Notes: generated from the sequence alone by a model not told the origin. A DNA stretch of 64,000 nt from Paenibacillus tengchongensis (GCF_008973665.1 NZ_WACP01000003.1:369414-433413), one strand, 5' to 3'. Shown: positions 52,754 through 63,213, counted from the stretch's first letter. Numbers and translations: made by a program.

Positions 52754-53890
52754 TTATCCCTGTTCCGCAAGCTTCAACGTACTAAGCAAGCGTTCTATAT
52801 CCACCACGATATCCTCCAGGCCGGCTAAATTCACAGCAGAACCGGGGCTGCCCTCCGCATAGAGCATGTAATATTTCAGCGCATTGTGGTTGCTGATCAT
52901 CCAGTAGGTCGGAACGACATGACCTGCATGAAAAATTTCGATCACCCGGGTGCCCGGCCGGCAAAAGGCAAGATTGGCCAGACCGGCACCGTGGGGCCCG
53001 GCAATGATATCGGCAGCAGCAAACAATTGAATCTGTTCCGCAAGCGTAAAGTCCTCCAGACACACCGGCACGAATCCGTGCGGCTGCAGGCAGCGGAGCA
53101 CGGCTTCCTCGTTAACGATCCGCCGTGTTAAGGCTTGGCGGCGCGAGATGAAAATCCGTCCGGGCGTGTGCAGCGCCGCTTGCCGGTGAGGCAGCAACAA
53201 CTGCCGCAGCGCCAGCGTAGTCCACGGCGGATAATGCGAATTCATCATCAGCGAGGGGACGAGCAGGCATTCGGAACGGATATACAGATCCGGCCCAGCC
53301 CGGATGACCGATGCTTCGGGAATCCCCAGCATAGCAAGAGCCTGCTCCGCGAACGCCCCGTAAGGATTAGGATTCATCACAAGCCGGGAATACGGGATTC
53401 CCGCAGCTTGTAACATCGCGTAGCGCGGCAGGACATCATACAGCCAGTGAAAATAGTTGTAGCTGCCGCAAAAGGTTAAGACGGCCAGTATCCCGTCCAT
53501 CTCCAGCAGCTGCGGCTGGTTCCATTGGCGGAACACCGGGTGCTCCTCCGCCATCAGCATGCGGCCCTCCTCGGCGCCGTATTCCTGGGACAGCTCGAAG
53601 ATGAGTCGGCCTTCGGCTGACAATACGGCCCCGGAGCGGCCCCATAGCCTTCCGCCGGGAATCACGGCCAAATATCCCCCAAAGGGCTGCAGACAGTATG
53701 GGGTCAGCACGGGATGGAGGTGCGTCTCAAGTGTATACGGCGCCGTGAATTCGGCTGTACCTCCGAATTCAAAGGGAATTACCCGTCCCCCGGAATATTG
53801 GCCAGCGCCGTGGCCCCATGTTTGTTCCCATTCGGCTATGCTGTTGAAAACACCCGCAGGAGGATCACCTTGATTCAATGAGTCAGCCAT
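52754..53890 (-). CDS. Glycosyltransferase family 61 protein
   Basis: 378 residues of the DUF563/GT61 type. Typical blocks: YNYFHWLYDVLPRYAMLQ, RIFISRRQALTRRIVNEEAV, and AAADIIAGPHGAGLANLAFCRPGTRVIEIF. GT61 enzymes transfer xylose or other sugars; in bacteria they often act in surface polysaccharides. No signal peptide, so cytoplasmic. The start is 3 bases from a TGAGGTGAGACA site; an internal start is possible. Confidence 0.82.
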   Translation of the reverse strand: MADSLNQGDPPAGVFNSIAEWEQTWGHGAGQYSGGRVIPFEFGGTAEFTAPYTLETHLHPVLTPYCLQPFGGYLAVIPGGRLWGRSGAVLSAEGRLIFELSQEYGAEEGRMLMAEEHPVFRQWNQPQLLEMDGILAVLTFCGSYNYFHWLYDVLPRYAMLQAAGIPYSRLVMNPNPYGAFAEQALAMLGIPEASVIRAGPDLYIRSECLLVPSLMMNSHYPPWTTLALRQLLLPHRQAALHTPGRIFISRRQALTRRIVNEEAVLRCLQPHGFVPVCLEDFTLAEQIQLFAAADIIAGPHGAGLANLAFCRPGTRVIEIFHAGHVVPTYWMISNHNALKYYMLYAEGSPGSAVNLAGLEDIVVDIERLLSTLKLAEQG

Positions 53891-54178
53891 TGTCTCACCT
53901 CACAGGTCACGTAACTTTAACTCGTATAGTCAGTCTATTGTATGACCCTGGGAATTACGGGGGCACTGTTAACCTTAAAAAAAGCAAATGGCCTCGCAGG
54001 AGGAATTACAGGTCATTTTGTATCAGACCTTTATTTCAGCAGACCAATGCTGCACCAGACCAAATGTGAACGAAGATAGTTTTGTACATAGTGAGGTTAG
54101 AATCGGCTATTCAAAGCTGACATCCCGGTTGTTAGGATGATAAAGAGAGTTTCATAACAAAAACGGGGTGGGCGCATA
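53891..54178. other. Divergent promoter region of GT61 and GH95
   Basis: About 290 bases, AT-rich towards the right, without a supported ORF. No strong -35/-10 pair or clear operator was found; an ACGGGGTGGG precedes the GH95 start. Confidence 0.35.
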
Positions 54179-56494
54179 ATGAATGAGCTGAAACTGTGGT
54201 ATGACAAGCCTGCGGAGCGCTGGGAGGAAGCCTTGCCGCTGGGCAACGGAACACTGGGAGGGATGGTCTTCGGAACAACCGGGCTGGACCGCATACAGTT
54301 AAACGAGGACAGTCTCTGGTACGGCGGGCCGATGGAACGGAATAATCCTCAGGCGCTGGATCACCTGGACGAAATCCGCAGCCTGCTGTTTGGGGGTGAG
54401 ATCGCCAAAGCGGAGGCGCTGGCCGTCCGCGTGCTGAGCGGGGTTCCGGACGGGCAGCGCCATTATGAGCCACTGGGGGACTTGTATGTGGACAGCGGCA
54501 GCACGGACATGGAGGTCAGTGAATACCGCAGGGAACTTGATCTAAGGGACGGAATCGCCCGGACCGAATACTGCAGCGGTAGGACGGAGTATTCCCGTGA
54601 ATATTTTACAAGCTTTCCCGATCAGGTTATGGCAGTCCGGCTGGCGGCAAGCCGGAAAGGAGCACTGTCCTTCTCGGTGCTGTTCGGCAGAGGCACGGTA
54701 CTGGAACCGACCCCATGGTCGGACATTCTGAAGCGTCCTGTCGGCTTTCAGGCTTTTGTGGACAGCGTTGTTTCAACTGAACAGGGCGATCTTATGATTC
54801 GCGGGCGCAGCGGCGGGGAGGAGGGCGTCCGCTTCTGCTGCGGCATCCGTGTGGTGACGGAAGGGGGGCGCCTGTCTCCGGCCGCCCCAGGCCAGATTAC
54901 TGTGGAGCAGGCGAATGCCGCAACGATCCTGGTGGCAGCCTGCACGGATTTCCGCATCGCCAAGGATGAGCTTGAATCCGAATGTATACGCAGGCTGGAG
55001 CAGGCTGCAGCGAAGCCTTATGAACAGCTCCGCGCCGGACATGTGTGCGATTACCGTTCCCTGGCCGGAAGGATGGAGCTTTCGTTACGCGGAGTAGAGG
55101 AGAAGCCAGAACGTGCGGAGCTTTCAACCGACCGGCGGCTGGAAGCGGTTCGGAACAGGGAGAGCGATCCGGGGCTTGCGGCGCTATATTTCCAGTTCGG
55201 GCGTTATCTGCTGATTGCCAGCAGCCGTCCGGGATCGCTTCCGGCGAACCTTCAGGGTATCTGGAACCGGGATATGCTGCCGATCTGGGACAGCAAATAT
55301 ACGATCAATATCAATACACAAATGAATTATTGGGCGGCGGAGAGCAGCAATTTGCCGGAATGCCATGAACCGCTGTTCCAATGGATGGAAAGGCTGCGGG
55401 TCAGAGGCAGAGAGACCGCCCGCACCATGTACGGTTGCGGGGGATTCGTGGCGCACCATAATTCTGATATTTGGGGCGATACCGCTCCGCAGGACATCTG
55501 CATTACGTCGACGTTCTGGACGATGGGGGCGGCATGGCTTTGCCTGCATCTATGGGATCATTTCGAATACTCAGGCAACGTGCAGTTCCTGCGGGACAGC
55601 TACGCAACGATGAAAGAGGCGGCAGTGTTCCTGCTCGACTTCATGGTGGAGGACCCTTCCGGCCAGTTGGTTACATGTCCTTCTTCCTCGCCGGAGAACC
55701 GTTATATCCTGCCGGGCGGAGAATCGGGAGCGCTATGCTATGGGGCATCCATGGACAGCCAGATAACCCGGGAGCTTTTTGCGCGCTGCATTGCGGCTGC
55801 AGAGATTCTGGACGAAGACTTTGAGTTCCGCAGACAGCTTAGTCAAGCGCTGGCGAAGATTCCCCGTCCGGCGGTGGGGAAGTACGGTCAGATTCAGGAG
55901 TGGAGCATTGATTACGAAGAGGTGGAGCCAGGGCATCGCCATATTTCGCATCTGTTCGCTTTGCACCCGGGGACGCAAATTACGCTTAGGGAAACTCCGG
56001 CGCTTGCCGTCGCCGCCAAAGCAACACTGGAACGCAGATTGTGCCATGGAGGCGGACATACCGGCTGGAGCCGGGCCTGGATTCTCAACATGTGGGCCCG
56101 GCTGGAGGAACCCGAGCTGGCGCATGAGAATGTAACGGCGCTGCTGGCTTCGTCCACGCTGCCGAATCTCTTTTGCGATCATCCTCCGTTTCAGATCGAC
56201 GGCAATTTCGGCGGCTGCGCCGGCATTGCCGAGATGCTGCTGCAGAGCCATGCCGGCGAATTGCGGCTGCTTCCGGCGCTGCCCAAGGCCTGGCCGCACG
56301 GGCATGTCCGGGGCTTGCGGGCGCGCGGCGGTTATGAAGTGGAGCTGGAATGGCAGGACGGGGAGCTGCAGCGGCTGGTGGTTCAGGCGGCGGAGAAGGG
56401 TAACTGTAAGGTATCCTGGCGTGAACGCTCGGTGGAGCTGACGTTCCCGGAGCCGGAGTCCCGCATCAGCCTGACGGGAGCAGATTTCAACTAG
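54179..56494 (+). CDS. GH95 family glycoside hydrolase (alpha-L-fucosidase/galactosidase type)
   Basis: 771 residues, no signal peptide. N-terminal beta domain (LWYDKPAERWEEALPLGNGTLGGMVFG, LNEDSLWYGGP), linker, (alpha/alpha)6 barrel with NLQGIWNRDMLPIWDSKYTININ followed by TQMNYW (the two catalytic-site Asn residues), the Glu-containing CPSSSPENRY, and the C-terminal FQIDGNFGGCAGIAEMLLQ (catalytic Asp). GH95 enzymes invert and release alpha-1,2-linked L-fucose or L-galactose from xyloglucan or glycans. All key residues are present. Close to two AraC regulators. Confidence 0.93.
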   Translation: MNELKLWYDKPAERWEEALPLGNGTLGGMVFGTTGLDRIQLNEDSLWYGGPMERNNPQALDHLDEIRSLLFGGEIAKAEALAVRVLSGVPDGQRHYEPLGDLYVDSGSTDMEVSEYRRELDLRDGIARTEYCSGRTEYSREYFTSFPDQVMAVRLAASRKGALSFSVLFGRGTVLEPTPWSDILKRPVGFQAFVDSVVSTEQGDLMIRGRSGGEEGVRFCCGIRVVTEGGRLSPAAPGQITVEQANAATILVAACTDFRIAKDELESECIRRLEQAAAKPYEQLRAGHVCDYRSLAGRMELSLRGVEEKPERAELSTDRRLEAVRNRESDPGLAALYFQFGRYLLIASSRPGSLPANLQGIWNRDMLPIWDSKYTININTQMNYWAAESSNLPECHEPLFQWMERLRVRGRETARTMYGCGGFVAHHNSDIWGDTAPQDICITSTFWTMGAAWLCLHLWDHFEYSGNVQFLRDSYATMKEAAVFLLDFMVEDPSGQLVTCPSSSPENRYILPGGESGALCYGASMDSQITRELFARCIAAAEILDEDFEFRRQLSQALAKIPRPAVGKYGQIQEWSIDYEEVEPGHRHISHLFALHPGTQITLRETPALAVAAKATLERRLCHGGGHTGWSRAWILNMWARLEEPELAHENVTALLASSTLPNLFCDHPPFQIDGNFGGCAGIAEMLLQSHAGELRLLPALPKAWPHGHVRGLRARGGYEVELEWQDGELQRLVVQAAEKGNCKVSWRERSVELTFPEPESRISLTGADFN

Positions 56495-56516
56495 ATGAAC
56501 GGAAGAGAAGACCCGC

Positions 56517-57350
56517 TCAATGAGGGCGGGTCTGCATTCTGAAAGCGGTCGGGGAGAAGCCGGTGAACGCTTTGAATAGTTTTGAGAAGTAAGAGACATC
56601 CGGAATGCCGACCTGTTCGCCGATTCCGGACAAGGAAAGATCCGTGGAGAGGAGCAGCCACTTGGCCTCCTCTATTTTTTTGCGGTTAATGTATTGAATG
56701 GGGGACAATCCGAAATGCCGCTTAAAGATGCGGATGAAGTAATTCGGATGCAGGTGCACCCGTTCGGCCAGCTCGATCACGGTAAGATTGCGGTTATAAT
56801 GCATATCCATATAACTGATCGCCTCCTGCAGATAGCCGGGGGTAGCCGCCGACTGGACGCCAGTCAAATCGTCCGCAGCGTGCTCGATGTAATAGGAAAT
56901 TAGCTTCAGCATCGCCGCCTGGGTCAAGAGCGGCAGGCTGAGTGCATCCGAAACACGGCAGGCCAGCAGCTCCCGGAATAACCCTAACGGTTCGGGAGTC
57001 AGACCGGTATGAATATAAAACGGCGTTCTGAGCAGATCGAACAGATTGCTCTGGCCGATTTTTGCGGTGAAATGGCACCAGTATTTCGTATACCTTGGCC
57101 CATCTGTATAGGAAAAGGATTGCCGCACGCCTTCAGGCATAAGGAACCATTGGCCGGGCTGCGGATGATACTCCTCATCCCCAATCTTCAGCCAGCCCTC
57201 GCCGTCGCAAATGAAATAGAACTTGTTGTAATCCGGCGTATAATCCAGCTCGCGCCAATCGGTCCATACCTGGTTGTACCCGATTGCCGTAACCTTGACC
57301 TGCAGATTGCTGAGATAAAGCTGGATCAGTTGCCGCTGCGCTGCATTCAT
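56517..57350 (-). CDS. AraC family transcriptional regulator
   Basis: 277 residues from the ATG at 57350 (GGAGG nine bases upstream; the longer frame from 57389 lacks a site). Cupin-type sensor domain (about 25-150, with DYTPDYNKFYFICDGEGWLKIGDEEYHPQPGQ) and two HTHs at the C-terminus (LTVIELAERVHLHPNYFIRIFKRHFG and GIGEQVGIPDVSYFSKLFKAFTGFSP). Convergent with GH95, 22 bases away; likely controls sugar-utilisation genes nearby. Confidence 0.9.
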   Translation of the reverse strand: MNAAQRQLIQLYLSNLQVKVTAIGYNQVWTDWRELDYTPDYNKFYFICDGEGWLKIGDEEYHPQPGQWFLMPEGVRQSFSYTDGPRYTKYWCHFTAKIGQSNLFDLLRTPFYIHTGLTPEPLGLFRELLACRVSDALSLPLLTQAAMLKLISYYIEHAADDLTGVQSAATPGYLQEAISYMDMHYNRNLTVIELAERVHLHPNYFIRIFKRHFGLSPIQYINRKKIEEAKWLLLSTDLSLSGIGEQVGIPDVSYFSKLFKAFTGFSPTAFRMQTRPH

Positions 57351-57888
57351 ACTGTCAATCCTCCAAGCAGGCCGCTCCGGCCGCTTCATAGTGTGTCTTA
57401 GTGCATGTTAATGCCAATGCCGGAATTAGGCAAGTGTCTGACGTACAGAACTGGTTGGTGACTGGCGGCGACAATACGATGGAGAGCGGTTTGTGGAGCG
57501 ATAAACAAAATTACCTAACTAATTTTAGGATGGCAGAAAGAGCCGCGTTTGAGGTATGGTGAAACAGGACAGTAATCGGTGCATACTTTAGCTGATGAGT
57601 TCCCTGTTCTCCGTTGCAACGGACTCAGTTGCCGTTATTCATTGAATTCATGGCCTCAGGGAAACCTTGCAGACACCAGTGACGTTATTTCATCCTGACA
57701 GCGCATACAATTACATCTGTAGCAGGAATAACGGCGTCTGTGTCCTTAATATGAAAAAATGCCGGTTTTACTCACGAATAGCTCATTACGGTCCTAGGTT
57801 TTGGAGAGCACTTACTAACTGTGTTGGTGATTAAGATTGCAAGAAGGTTCAGCTTGAATCCGCATAGGCTGCAAAAGGAGTGAATGAA
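57351..57888. other. Long noncoding gap with no recognised feature
   Basis: About 540 bases. All frames are broken by stops and no RNA family, strong promoter or repeat was recognised. An ACTAATTTTAGG run near 57520 and a T/A-rich patch near 57745 suggest decayed sequence, but no protein remnant could be read with confidence. Confidence 0.35.
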
Positions 57889-58551
57889 ATGATGATCTAC
57901 AGAATGATGTACCGTGGAATTTGGAAGGATGGCATGGAGGCGGAGGGGCTTCAGACCCTGAAGCAGGATCAGGAGGCGCTGCGGCTGGTCCGGGATGGAG
58001 TGCTGATGACGGCTGCGGCGTTCAGCTGGCGTAACAATGTGTTCTTGTATGTTGAATGCATCGGCAAAATCACTGAACCGCTGGCGGTGGCCGGTGCGGT
58101 GAACGGGTATTTGACAGACTGGCCCGGTGAGGCCCGGTCCCGCAAATGGATTCCGCTGGTGGATGTCTTCCACTTCAACGAACCTGCGGATGCTGAACAC
58201 TGGCGGCGCCAATCGCCGGTAGAGCGGCGGGTCGGCCGGGTGGCCCATCTGAAGCGGGAAATGATGGCCAGCTACATCTATTATCACTACCAGCTGCAGG
58301 AAGAACGCGCATTTAACGGGCCCAAATATGAAATGATCGGCATGCACGAGAATCTGCTGTTCGGGTATCAGGAGTTTCCGGGTGTGGTTGAGCCTCCGGT
58401 GGTTCCAGGCCGGCTGGAGACGAAGGGAACGCCGGAGCCATGGGAGAAATCGCGGATGGATTTGCATTTTCAACCATGGGAAGAAGACGGTTATTTGTAT
58501 TTTAAGCCGGTGGAGACGGTGTATGCCTATTACATAGGGGATTTAGGATAA
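57889..58551 (+). CDS. Conserved-looking protein of unknown function
   Basis: About 220 residues, ATG at 57889 with AAAGGAG 8 bases upstream. Soluble, rich in Trp, Tyr, His and Glu; motifs IYRMMYRGIWKDGMEAEGL, VDVFHFNEPADAEHWRR and HLKREMMASYIYYHYQLQEE. The last motif has the look of a conserved active-site helix. I recognise no family. It lies between two AraC regulators in a GH95/GH115 region, so a role in plant-glycan use is possible. It overlaps the downstream convergent AraC gene by nine bases. Confidence 0.65.
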   Translation: MMIYRMMYRGIWKDGMEAEGLQTLKQDQEALRLVRDGVLMTAAAFSWRNNVFLYVECIGKITEPLAVAGAVNGYLTDWPGEARSRKWIPLVDVFHFNEPADAEHWRRQSPVERRVGRVAHLKREMMASYIYYHYQLQEERAFNGPKYEMIGMHENLLFGYQEFPGVVEPPVVPGRLETKGTPEPWEKSRMDLHFQPWEEDGYLYFKPVETVYAYYIGDLG

Positions 58552-59373
58552 CGGTTCCTCTTTGGCCTTATTGCGGAATTCGCTGGGGGTTAGCGAGAGC
58601 GCCTGCTTGAACATTTTGCAAAAATACATCGACGAGTTATACCCGCAGGCTATACCGATTTCCAGAACGGACAGCTTGGAGTTGACGAGCATATTGCAGG
58701 CATGCTGAATCTTGATGTTATTCAGGTACTGGATTAACGTGAGCCCGGTGGCTTCTTTAAAGATACGGCATAAATAATACTTGGAGATGTAAAAATGCCC
58801 GGCGATTTCCTCGATCGTATCGATCTTGTTAAAGTTCTGGTTAATATACGCGAGAACCGGCGCAATATTGGTGTAGGACAGCGGGACTTGCCCGGCGCGC
58901 GGCGATCTGGTGTGCTCATTCAGCAGGTTCAGCAGATCGGCTAAATAAATGAAGATTCGGTTGTCCGGATGGGAGACGTTTTCTTTACCGAGTAGAAGCA
59001 GAAGCCTTTTCAGCTTGGGGAAGGCTTCTTTGCCGATGGCAATCAGCTCCTTGTCAAAGCAGCCCAGCAAAGCCTGAATGGAGCGCTCGGTGAAATGCAG
59101 ACGCAGAAAACGGTCCGTAAAATAGATGCACGTCCGGGCACAGGAGTGATTCCCGTGGCTCTGGTGAAAGAGATTGGGCTTGACCAGGGCCACGTCATAC
59201 ATGGCAATATCAAAGACCGTATCATTGAGCATGAAGTGATGATAGCCTTCCTCCAGTACATACAGCTCGTAAGAATTATGGTAATGGTAATTGGGCATAC
59301 GGTAATCGGCATCATGCTTCTCATACTCCATCGCAAACAGCGGATGCGAGCAGTACTGGGCGGCAGCGTTCAT
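58543..59373 (-). CDS. AraC family transcriptional regulator, divergent from GH115
   Basis: 276 residues, ATG at 59373 with GGAGG 8 bases upstream. N-terminal cupin (HYHNSYELYVLEEGYHHFMLND, HQSHGNHSCARTCIYFTDRFL) and C-terminal double HTH (TIEEIAGHFYISKYYLCRIFKEATG, VLEIGIACGYNSSMYFCKMFKQ). The cupin His/Glu set suggests direct sugar sensing. It diverges from the GH115 gene and most likely regulates it. A minus-strand TTGCCT-16-TATTAT promoter lies at about 59411-59438. Confidence 0.9.
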   Translation of the reverse strand: MNAAAQYCSHPLFAMEYEKHDADYRMPNYHYHNSYELYVLEEGYHHFMLNDTVFDIAMYDVALVKPNLFHQSHGNHSCARTCIYFTDRFLRLHFTERSIQALLGCFDKELIAIGKEAFPKLKRLLLLLGKENVSHPDNRIFIYLADLLNLLNEHTRSPRAGQVPLSYTNIAPVLAYINQNFNKIDTIEEIAGHFYISKYYLCRIFKEATGLTLIQYLNNIKIQHACNMLVNSKLSVLEIGIACGYNSSMYFCKMFKQALSLTPSEFRNKAKEEPLS

Positions 59374-59531
59374 ATCCGGGACCTCCAACATTCGTTATAG
59401 CAATATAATACAACAGAATTGGAATCAGGCAATATTATAAAAGATTATTGTTCTCTGTTCAGGTATGCTTGATCCAGCAAATGAATTGCCGCTCTTACGG
59501 ACATTTACGAGTAAAAAGGGAGGTTCCATGC

Positions 59532-62500
59532 ATGGAACAAGTTACACAAACCAGCCGGCAGCTGGAGCTGATCAGTCAGAACCGCAGGGTCTGCATATAT
59601 GTCTCTGATACGGAGACCAGTGCTGTACAACATGCCGTCCGCAATCTTGTCCTCGATATCGGACGGACTTGCGGCGCTCAGACCGAGCTAAGTACAGAGA
59701 TGAACGAATGCAGCATCGTGATCGGCACCTTGGATCAGAAAGTGTTCGCAGACCAGGTGCAGGAGCTGGGGTTAGCACTGGAACTGCTGGCAGGGGAGGA
59801 TGGCAGTTACCGCTGGGAAGGATATTTGCAACAGGCCTCACAGGATGTGCTGTACATCATCGGTACGGACAGACGGGGAACGATTTTCGGCATTTATGAT
59901 CTCTGTGAAGCGCTTGGGGTGTCACCATGGCATTATTGGGCCGATGTTCCCGCCAAAGTGAAGGAATCCTTCCGTATTCCGGCAGATTACCGGAAAGCCG
60001 ACTGGCCGTCGGTGAAATACAGGGGCATCTTCCTGAATGACGAAGAGGAGCTGGATGCCTGGTCCAAGCTGCATACTCCGGACGGCACGATCGGGCCGGA
60101 AGCTTACCGTCATATCTTCGAGCTGCTGCTGCGGTTGAAGGCCAATTACATCTGGCCGGCGATGCATGTGAACTATTTCAACGGCAATCCCCGAAACGGT
60201 GAGCTGGCGGAAGAGATGGGCGTTGTCGTCGGAACGTCGCACTGCGATATGCTGCTGCGCAGCAACCAGAACGAATGGGAGCCCTGGCTGCAGAGCAAAG
60301 GCTATGAAGGCGCCGTCTACGATTATTCCATCGCAGGGCAGAACCGGGACATTCTCAAAGAATACTGGCGCGAAAGCGTGGAGCTGAACCGCAATTACGA
60401 GGTAAGCTTCACCATGGGGATGCGCGGTATCCACGATTCCGGGTTCCATACCCGGGCCATCGATGAAGACGCTTCCTTAACGGAAGAGCAGAAACAGCAG
60501 GCCAGGGTTGCGCTGCTGGCACAGGTCATTTCGGATCAGCGGCAGATTCTGCAGGAGGTGCTCGGACCGCAGGAGGCGGAGTCACTCCAGACCTTCGTGC
60601 CCTACAAGGAGGTACTGGACCTCTACGATCAGGAGCTTGACGTACCCGACAATGTCACCTTAATCTGGGCCAACGACAACTTCGGCCATGTGCGCCGCTA
60701 CCCGGACGAGAATGAGCGCAGACGCAGCGGCGGGAACGGGCTGTATTTCCATAATTCGTACTGGGCGGCTCCGGGGACGGCAATGAGCTATCTGTTCATT
60801 AACTCCATTCCACTGGCCCACACGGGCAACGAGCTGAGAAAAGCTTATGAATCCGGCATCCGGAACATCTGGATTCTAAACGTCGGCGGCCTGAAGCCGC
60901 TGGAGCAGGACATGGAATTCTTCCTGCAATACGGCTGGGACGCAGACAAGGATGAGGCATTGGTGAAGAATACGCTGCTATACACCGAAGATTGGATCAA
61001 CCGGAATTTTACAGGCCGCCATGGGCGGGAAGCTGCGGAAATATATGAAGCATTCGCCCAGCTTACCAATGTGCGCAAGATCGAGCATATGAACTCGAAT
61101 GTCTTCTCGCAAACCGCCTACGGGGACGAGGCGGGGCGGAGACTGCAGCGGCTGGAGGACGTCTACAGAAGGGCCAACGGGATGATGCACAGCCTGCCTG
61201 CCGGGGAACGGGAGGCTTTCTTCCAGCTCTTCCTGATGAAGATTCATGCCTCCTATTATATTAATCACGAATATTATTACGCCGACAGAAGCGTGCTTTC
61301 CTATAAGCGCGGCAACCTGCAGGCGGCCGACCGCTATGTAGAGCTGTCCCTGAAGATGGTGGATTACAAACGCCGTATGCTGCATTATTACAATAAAAAA
61401 ATGAGCGGCGGCAAATGGGACGCCATGCTTACGCCGGAAGCTTTTCCGCCGCCGCCGGCAGCCATGCATCCGGTGCGGCAGCCCGCACTCCGCATTTCCG
61501 GGGGCGGAATGCGCGTTGATCTGTGGAATGAGGGGTATTCGTTATCCTTCTCCCCTTATGGACAAAGACAGAAATGGATCGATCTGGGAAATCAGGGGAC
61601 AGGCAGCTTCGATTATTTCATCGAGATTCAGGCGGGAGCCGGCTGGATGACGGTTTCTGAACCCAAGGGGACTGTGCAGACCGAGAAACGCATCCTGGTT
61701 TCGGTTCTGGAGCCTGAGCAACATGCCGGAGAGAAAGGTCTTCTCATCATCCGTAATCTTACCGGCGGTACAGAACAACCGGTTGAAGTTCGGATGGAGG
61801 CTGACGGGCCGCTTCCGGAGCGATATACCGGATACGTGGAAGCAGACGGAGCAGTGTCGATACCCGCTGCCGGATTTGACCGGACCGTCCGTCCGGAAGG
61901 CTCACCCTCTGAGGAGTCCGGCTGGATTACTGTTCCCGGTATCGGCAGATACGAAGGAGCGGCGGTGATGGCCTGGAGCGCAAAGCTTACTCCGCTGGAG
62001 GGAGAGCTGAAGCAGAACCCGTATCTTGAATATGATTTCTATGTTATGGATAGCCGTTCATTCCTGCTGGAAATACACCGCTTCCTGACACTCAACTCCA
62101 CAGGCCGGATCCGCTTCGGGATCGGAATTGACGGCCTGGAGCCGGTCTTGATTGAAACCGCAACAAACGATGAGTGGAGGGGGCAATGGCAGGATGCCGT
62201 CTTCAATAACGGTGAGAAGCTGACGGTAGAGCTTCCTTGCATGGATCAGGGAGCACATCGGCTGCAGCTGTATATGGTGGATCCGTATGTGACCATCAGC
62301 AAGCTCGTAATCTACACGAAGCAACAGCGTGTCAGTAACTTGGGACCGGTCTACAGCAGCCGAAGCGGCAAGCCGGTTGCCGAATACGGGCTGGAATGTC
62401 CAGAGGTACGCTGGTCTGAGCTTGAAGAGCTCTGCAGCGGGCTTTACCGGACGGCCGCTGAGGAACTTGCTCCGCTGCCTGCGGTGTATGCCACAGAAGA

Positions 62501-63167
62501 GCTCTACACTTCACGGAACGAGGTGTTCATTCCTGCCGTGAGCATTCCGCAGTCTGCTCCTGCAGGTAAACGCTATGTCACCTGTTTAGACGACGATTCC
62601 AAAGATGTGATCGGCGAATTCGGGTCCGGGGTCTTTGCCGAACAGAACGGAGTCGTAGCCATTGAAGCGGAATATGCCCTGGAACAGTCTGTGAACGCAT
62701 ATCTTACGGAGAGCAAAGACGGCAGCAAGCTGGTCTGGAGCCACCTGCAAGCAGAGACGAACGGCAGAACCGGACTGGCGATGCATGTCGCTGAGCCGGG
62801 TAAGCTGTGGGATGATCCGGCTGCCGCTCCCGCGATGCATTACCGGATTCATGTCGGCAGTGCCGGCAGGTACCGGGTATGGATGCTTATCAGGCATTAC
62901 AACAATCAGTCTGATTCCTGCAGCCTAGCGCTGGACGGCAAGGTGCTGCCGCTGACAGAACAATTTAACCAGGGCAAGCTGTATACCTATAATACCTCTT
63001 ACGTGTATTTCTGGTCCTGCTTCTGCAGTCTGGAGATCACCGAAGGTGAACATGTCTTATCTGTCATCGCCAGGAAATCGGAACTGCGGGTGGACCGGAT
63101 CTATCTCACCCAAGGCTACGAGCTGCCGCCGGTAGACTGCGAGTGGAAGGATTCCGCGCGGGTGTGA
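59532..63167 (+). CDS. GH115 family xylan alpha-glucuronidase
   Basis: 1211 residues, no signal peptide. N-terminal alpha/beta domain (SIVIGTLDQ, DVLYIIGTDRRGTIFGIYDLCEALGVSPWHYWADVP), central TIM barrel (KYRGIFLNDEE, LKANYIWPAMHVNYFNGNP, VVVGTSHCDMLLRSNQNEW, TMGMRGIHDSG, LIWANDNFGHVRRYP), helical domain, then C-terminal beta domains. GH115 enzymes remove 4-O-methyl-glucuronic acid from internal or terminal xylose of xylan. The length is a few hundred residues more than the core, owing to the beta modules. ATG at 59532 follows AGGGAGG by 8 bases. Confidence 0.93.
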   Translation: MEQVTQTSRQLELISQNRRVCIYVSDTETSAVQHAVRNLVLDIGRTCGAQTELSTEMNECSIVIGTLDQKVFADQVQELGLALELLAGEDGSYRWEGYLQQASQDVLYIIGTDRRGTIFGIYDLCEALGVSPWHYWADVPAKVKESFRIPADYRKADWPSVKYRGIFLNDEEELDAWSKLHTPDGTIGPEAYRHIFELLLRLKANYIWPAMHVNYFNGNPRNGELAEEMGVVVGTSHCDMLLRSNQNEWEPWLQSKGYEGAVYDYSIAGQNRDILKEYWRESVELNRNYEVSFTMGMRGIHDSGFHTRAIDEDASLTEEQKQQARVALLAQVISDQRQILQEVLGPQEAESLQTFVPYKEVLDLYDQELDVPDNVTLIWANDNFGHVRRYPDENERRRSGGNGLYFHNSYWAAPGTAMSYLFINSIPLAHTGNELRKAYESGIRNIWILNVGGLKPLEQDMEFFLQYGWDADKDEALVKNTLLYTEDWINRNFTGRHGREAAEIYEAFAQLTNVRKIEHMNSNVFSQTAYGDEAGRRLQRLEDVYRRANGMMHSLPAGEREAFFQLFLMKIHASYYINHEYYYADRSVLSYKRGNLQAADRYVELSLKMVDYKRRMLHYYNKKMSGGKWDAMLTPEAFPPPPAAMHPVRQPALRISGGGMRVDLWNEGYSLSFSPYGQRQKWIDLGNQGTGSFDYFIEIQAGAGWMTVSEPKGTVQTEKRILVSVLEPEQHAGEKGLLIIRNLTGGTEQPVEVRMEADGPLPERYTGYVEADGAVSIPAAGFDRTVRPEGSPSEESGWITVPGIGRYEGAAVMAWSAKLTPLEGELKQNPYLEYDFYVMDSRSFLLEIHRFLTLNSTGRIRFGIGIDGLEPVLIETATNDEWRGQWQDAVFNNGEKLTVELPCMDQGAHRLQLYMVDPYVTISKLVIYTKQQRVSNLGPVYSSRSGKPVAEYGLECPEVRWSELEELCSGLYRTAAEELAPLPAVYATEELYTSRNEVFIPAVSIPQSAPAGKRYVTCLDDDSKDVIGEFGSGVFAEQNGVVAIEAEYALEQSVNAYLTESKDGSKLVWSHLQAETNGRTGLAMHVAEPGKLWDDPAAAPAMHYRIHVGSAGRYRVWMLIRHYNNQSDSCSLALDGKVLPLTEQFNQGKLYTYNTSYVYFWSCFCSLEITEGEHVLSVIARKSELRVDRIYLTQGYELPPVDCEWKDSARV

Positions 63168-63213
63168 GGGTGTTACAGTCAATATGCTGGGGAGTAATTA
63201 GCAAACTGCTAGG

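Noticed and set aside
57351..57888. Possible decayed gene or small RNA in the 540-base gap
   Set aside because: No protein remnant or stable conserved structure could be read with confidence.
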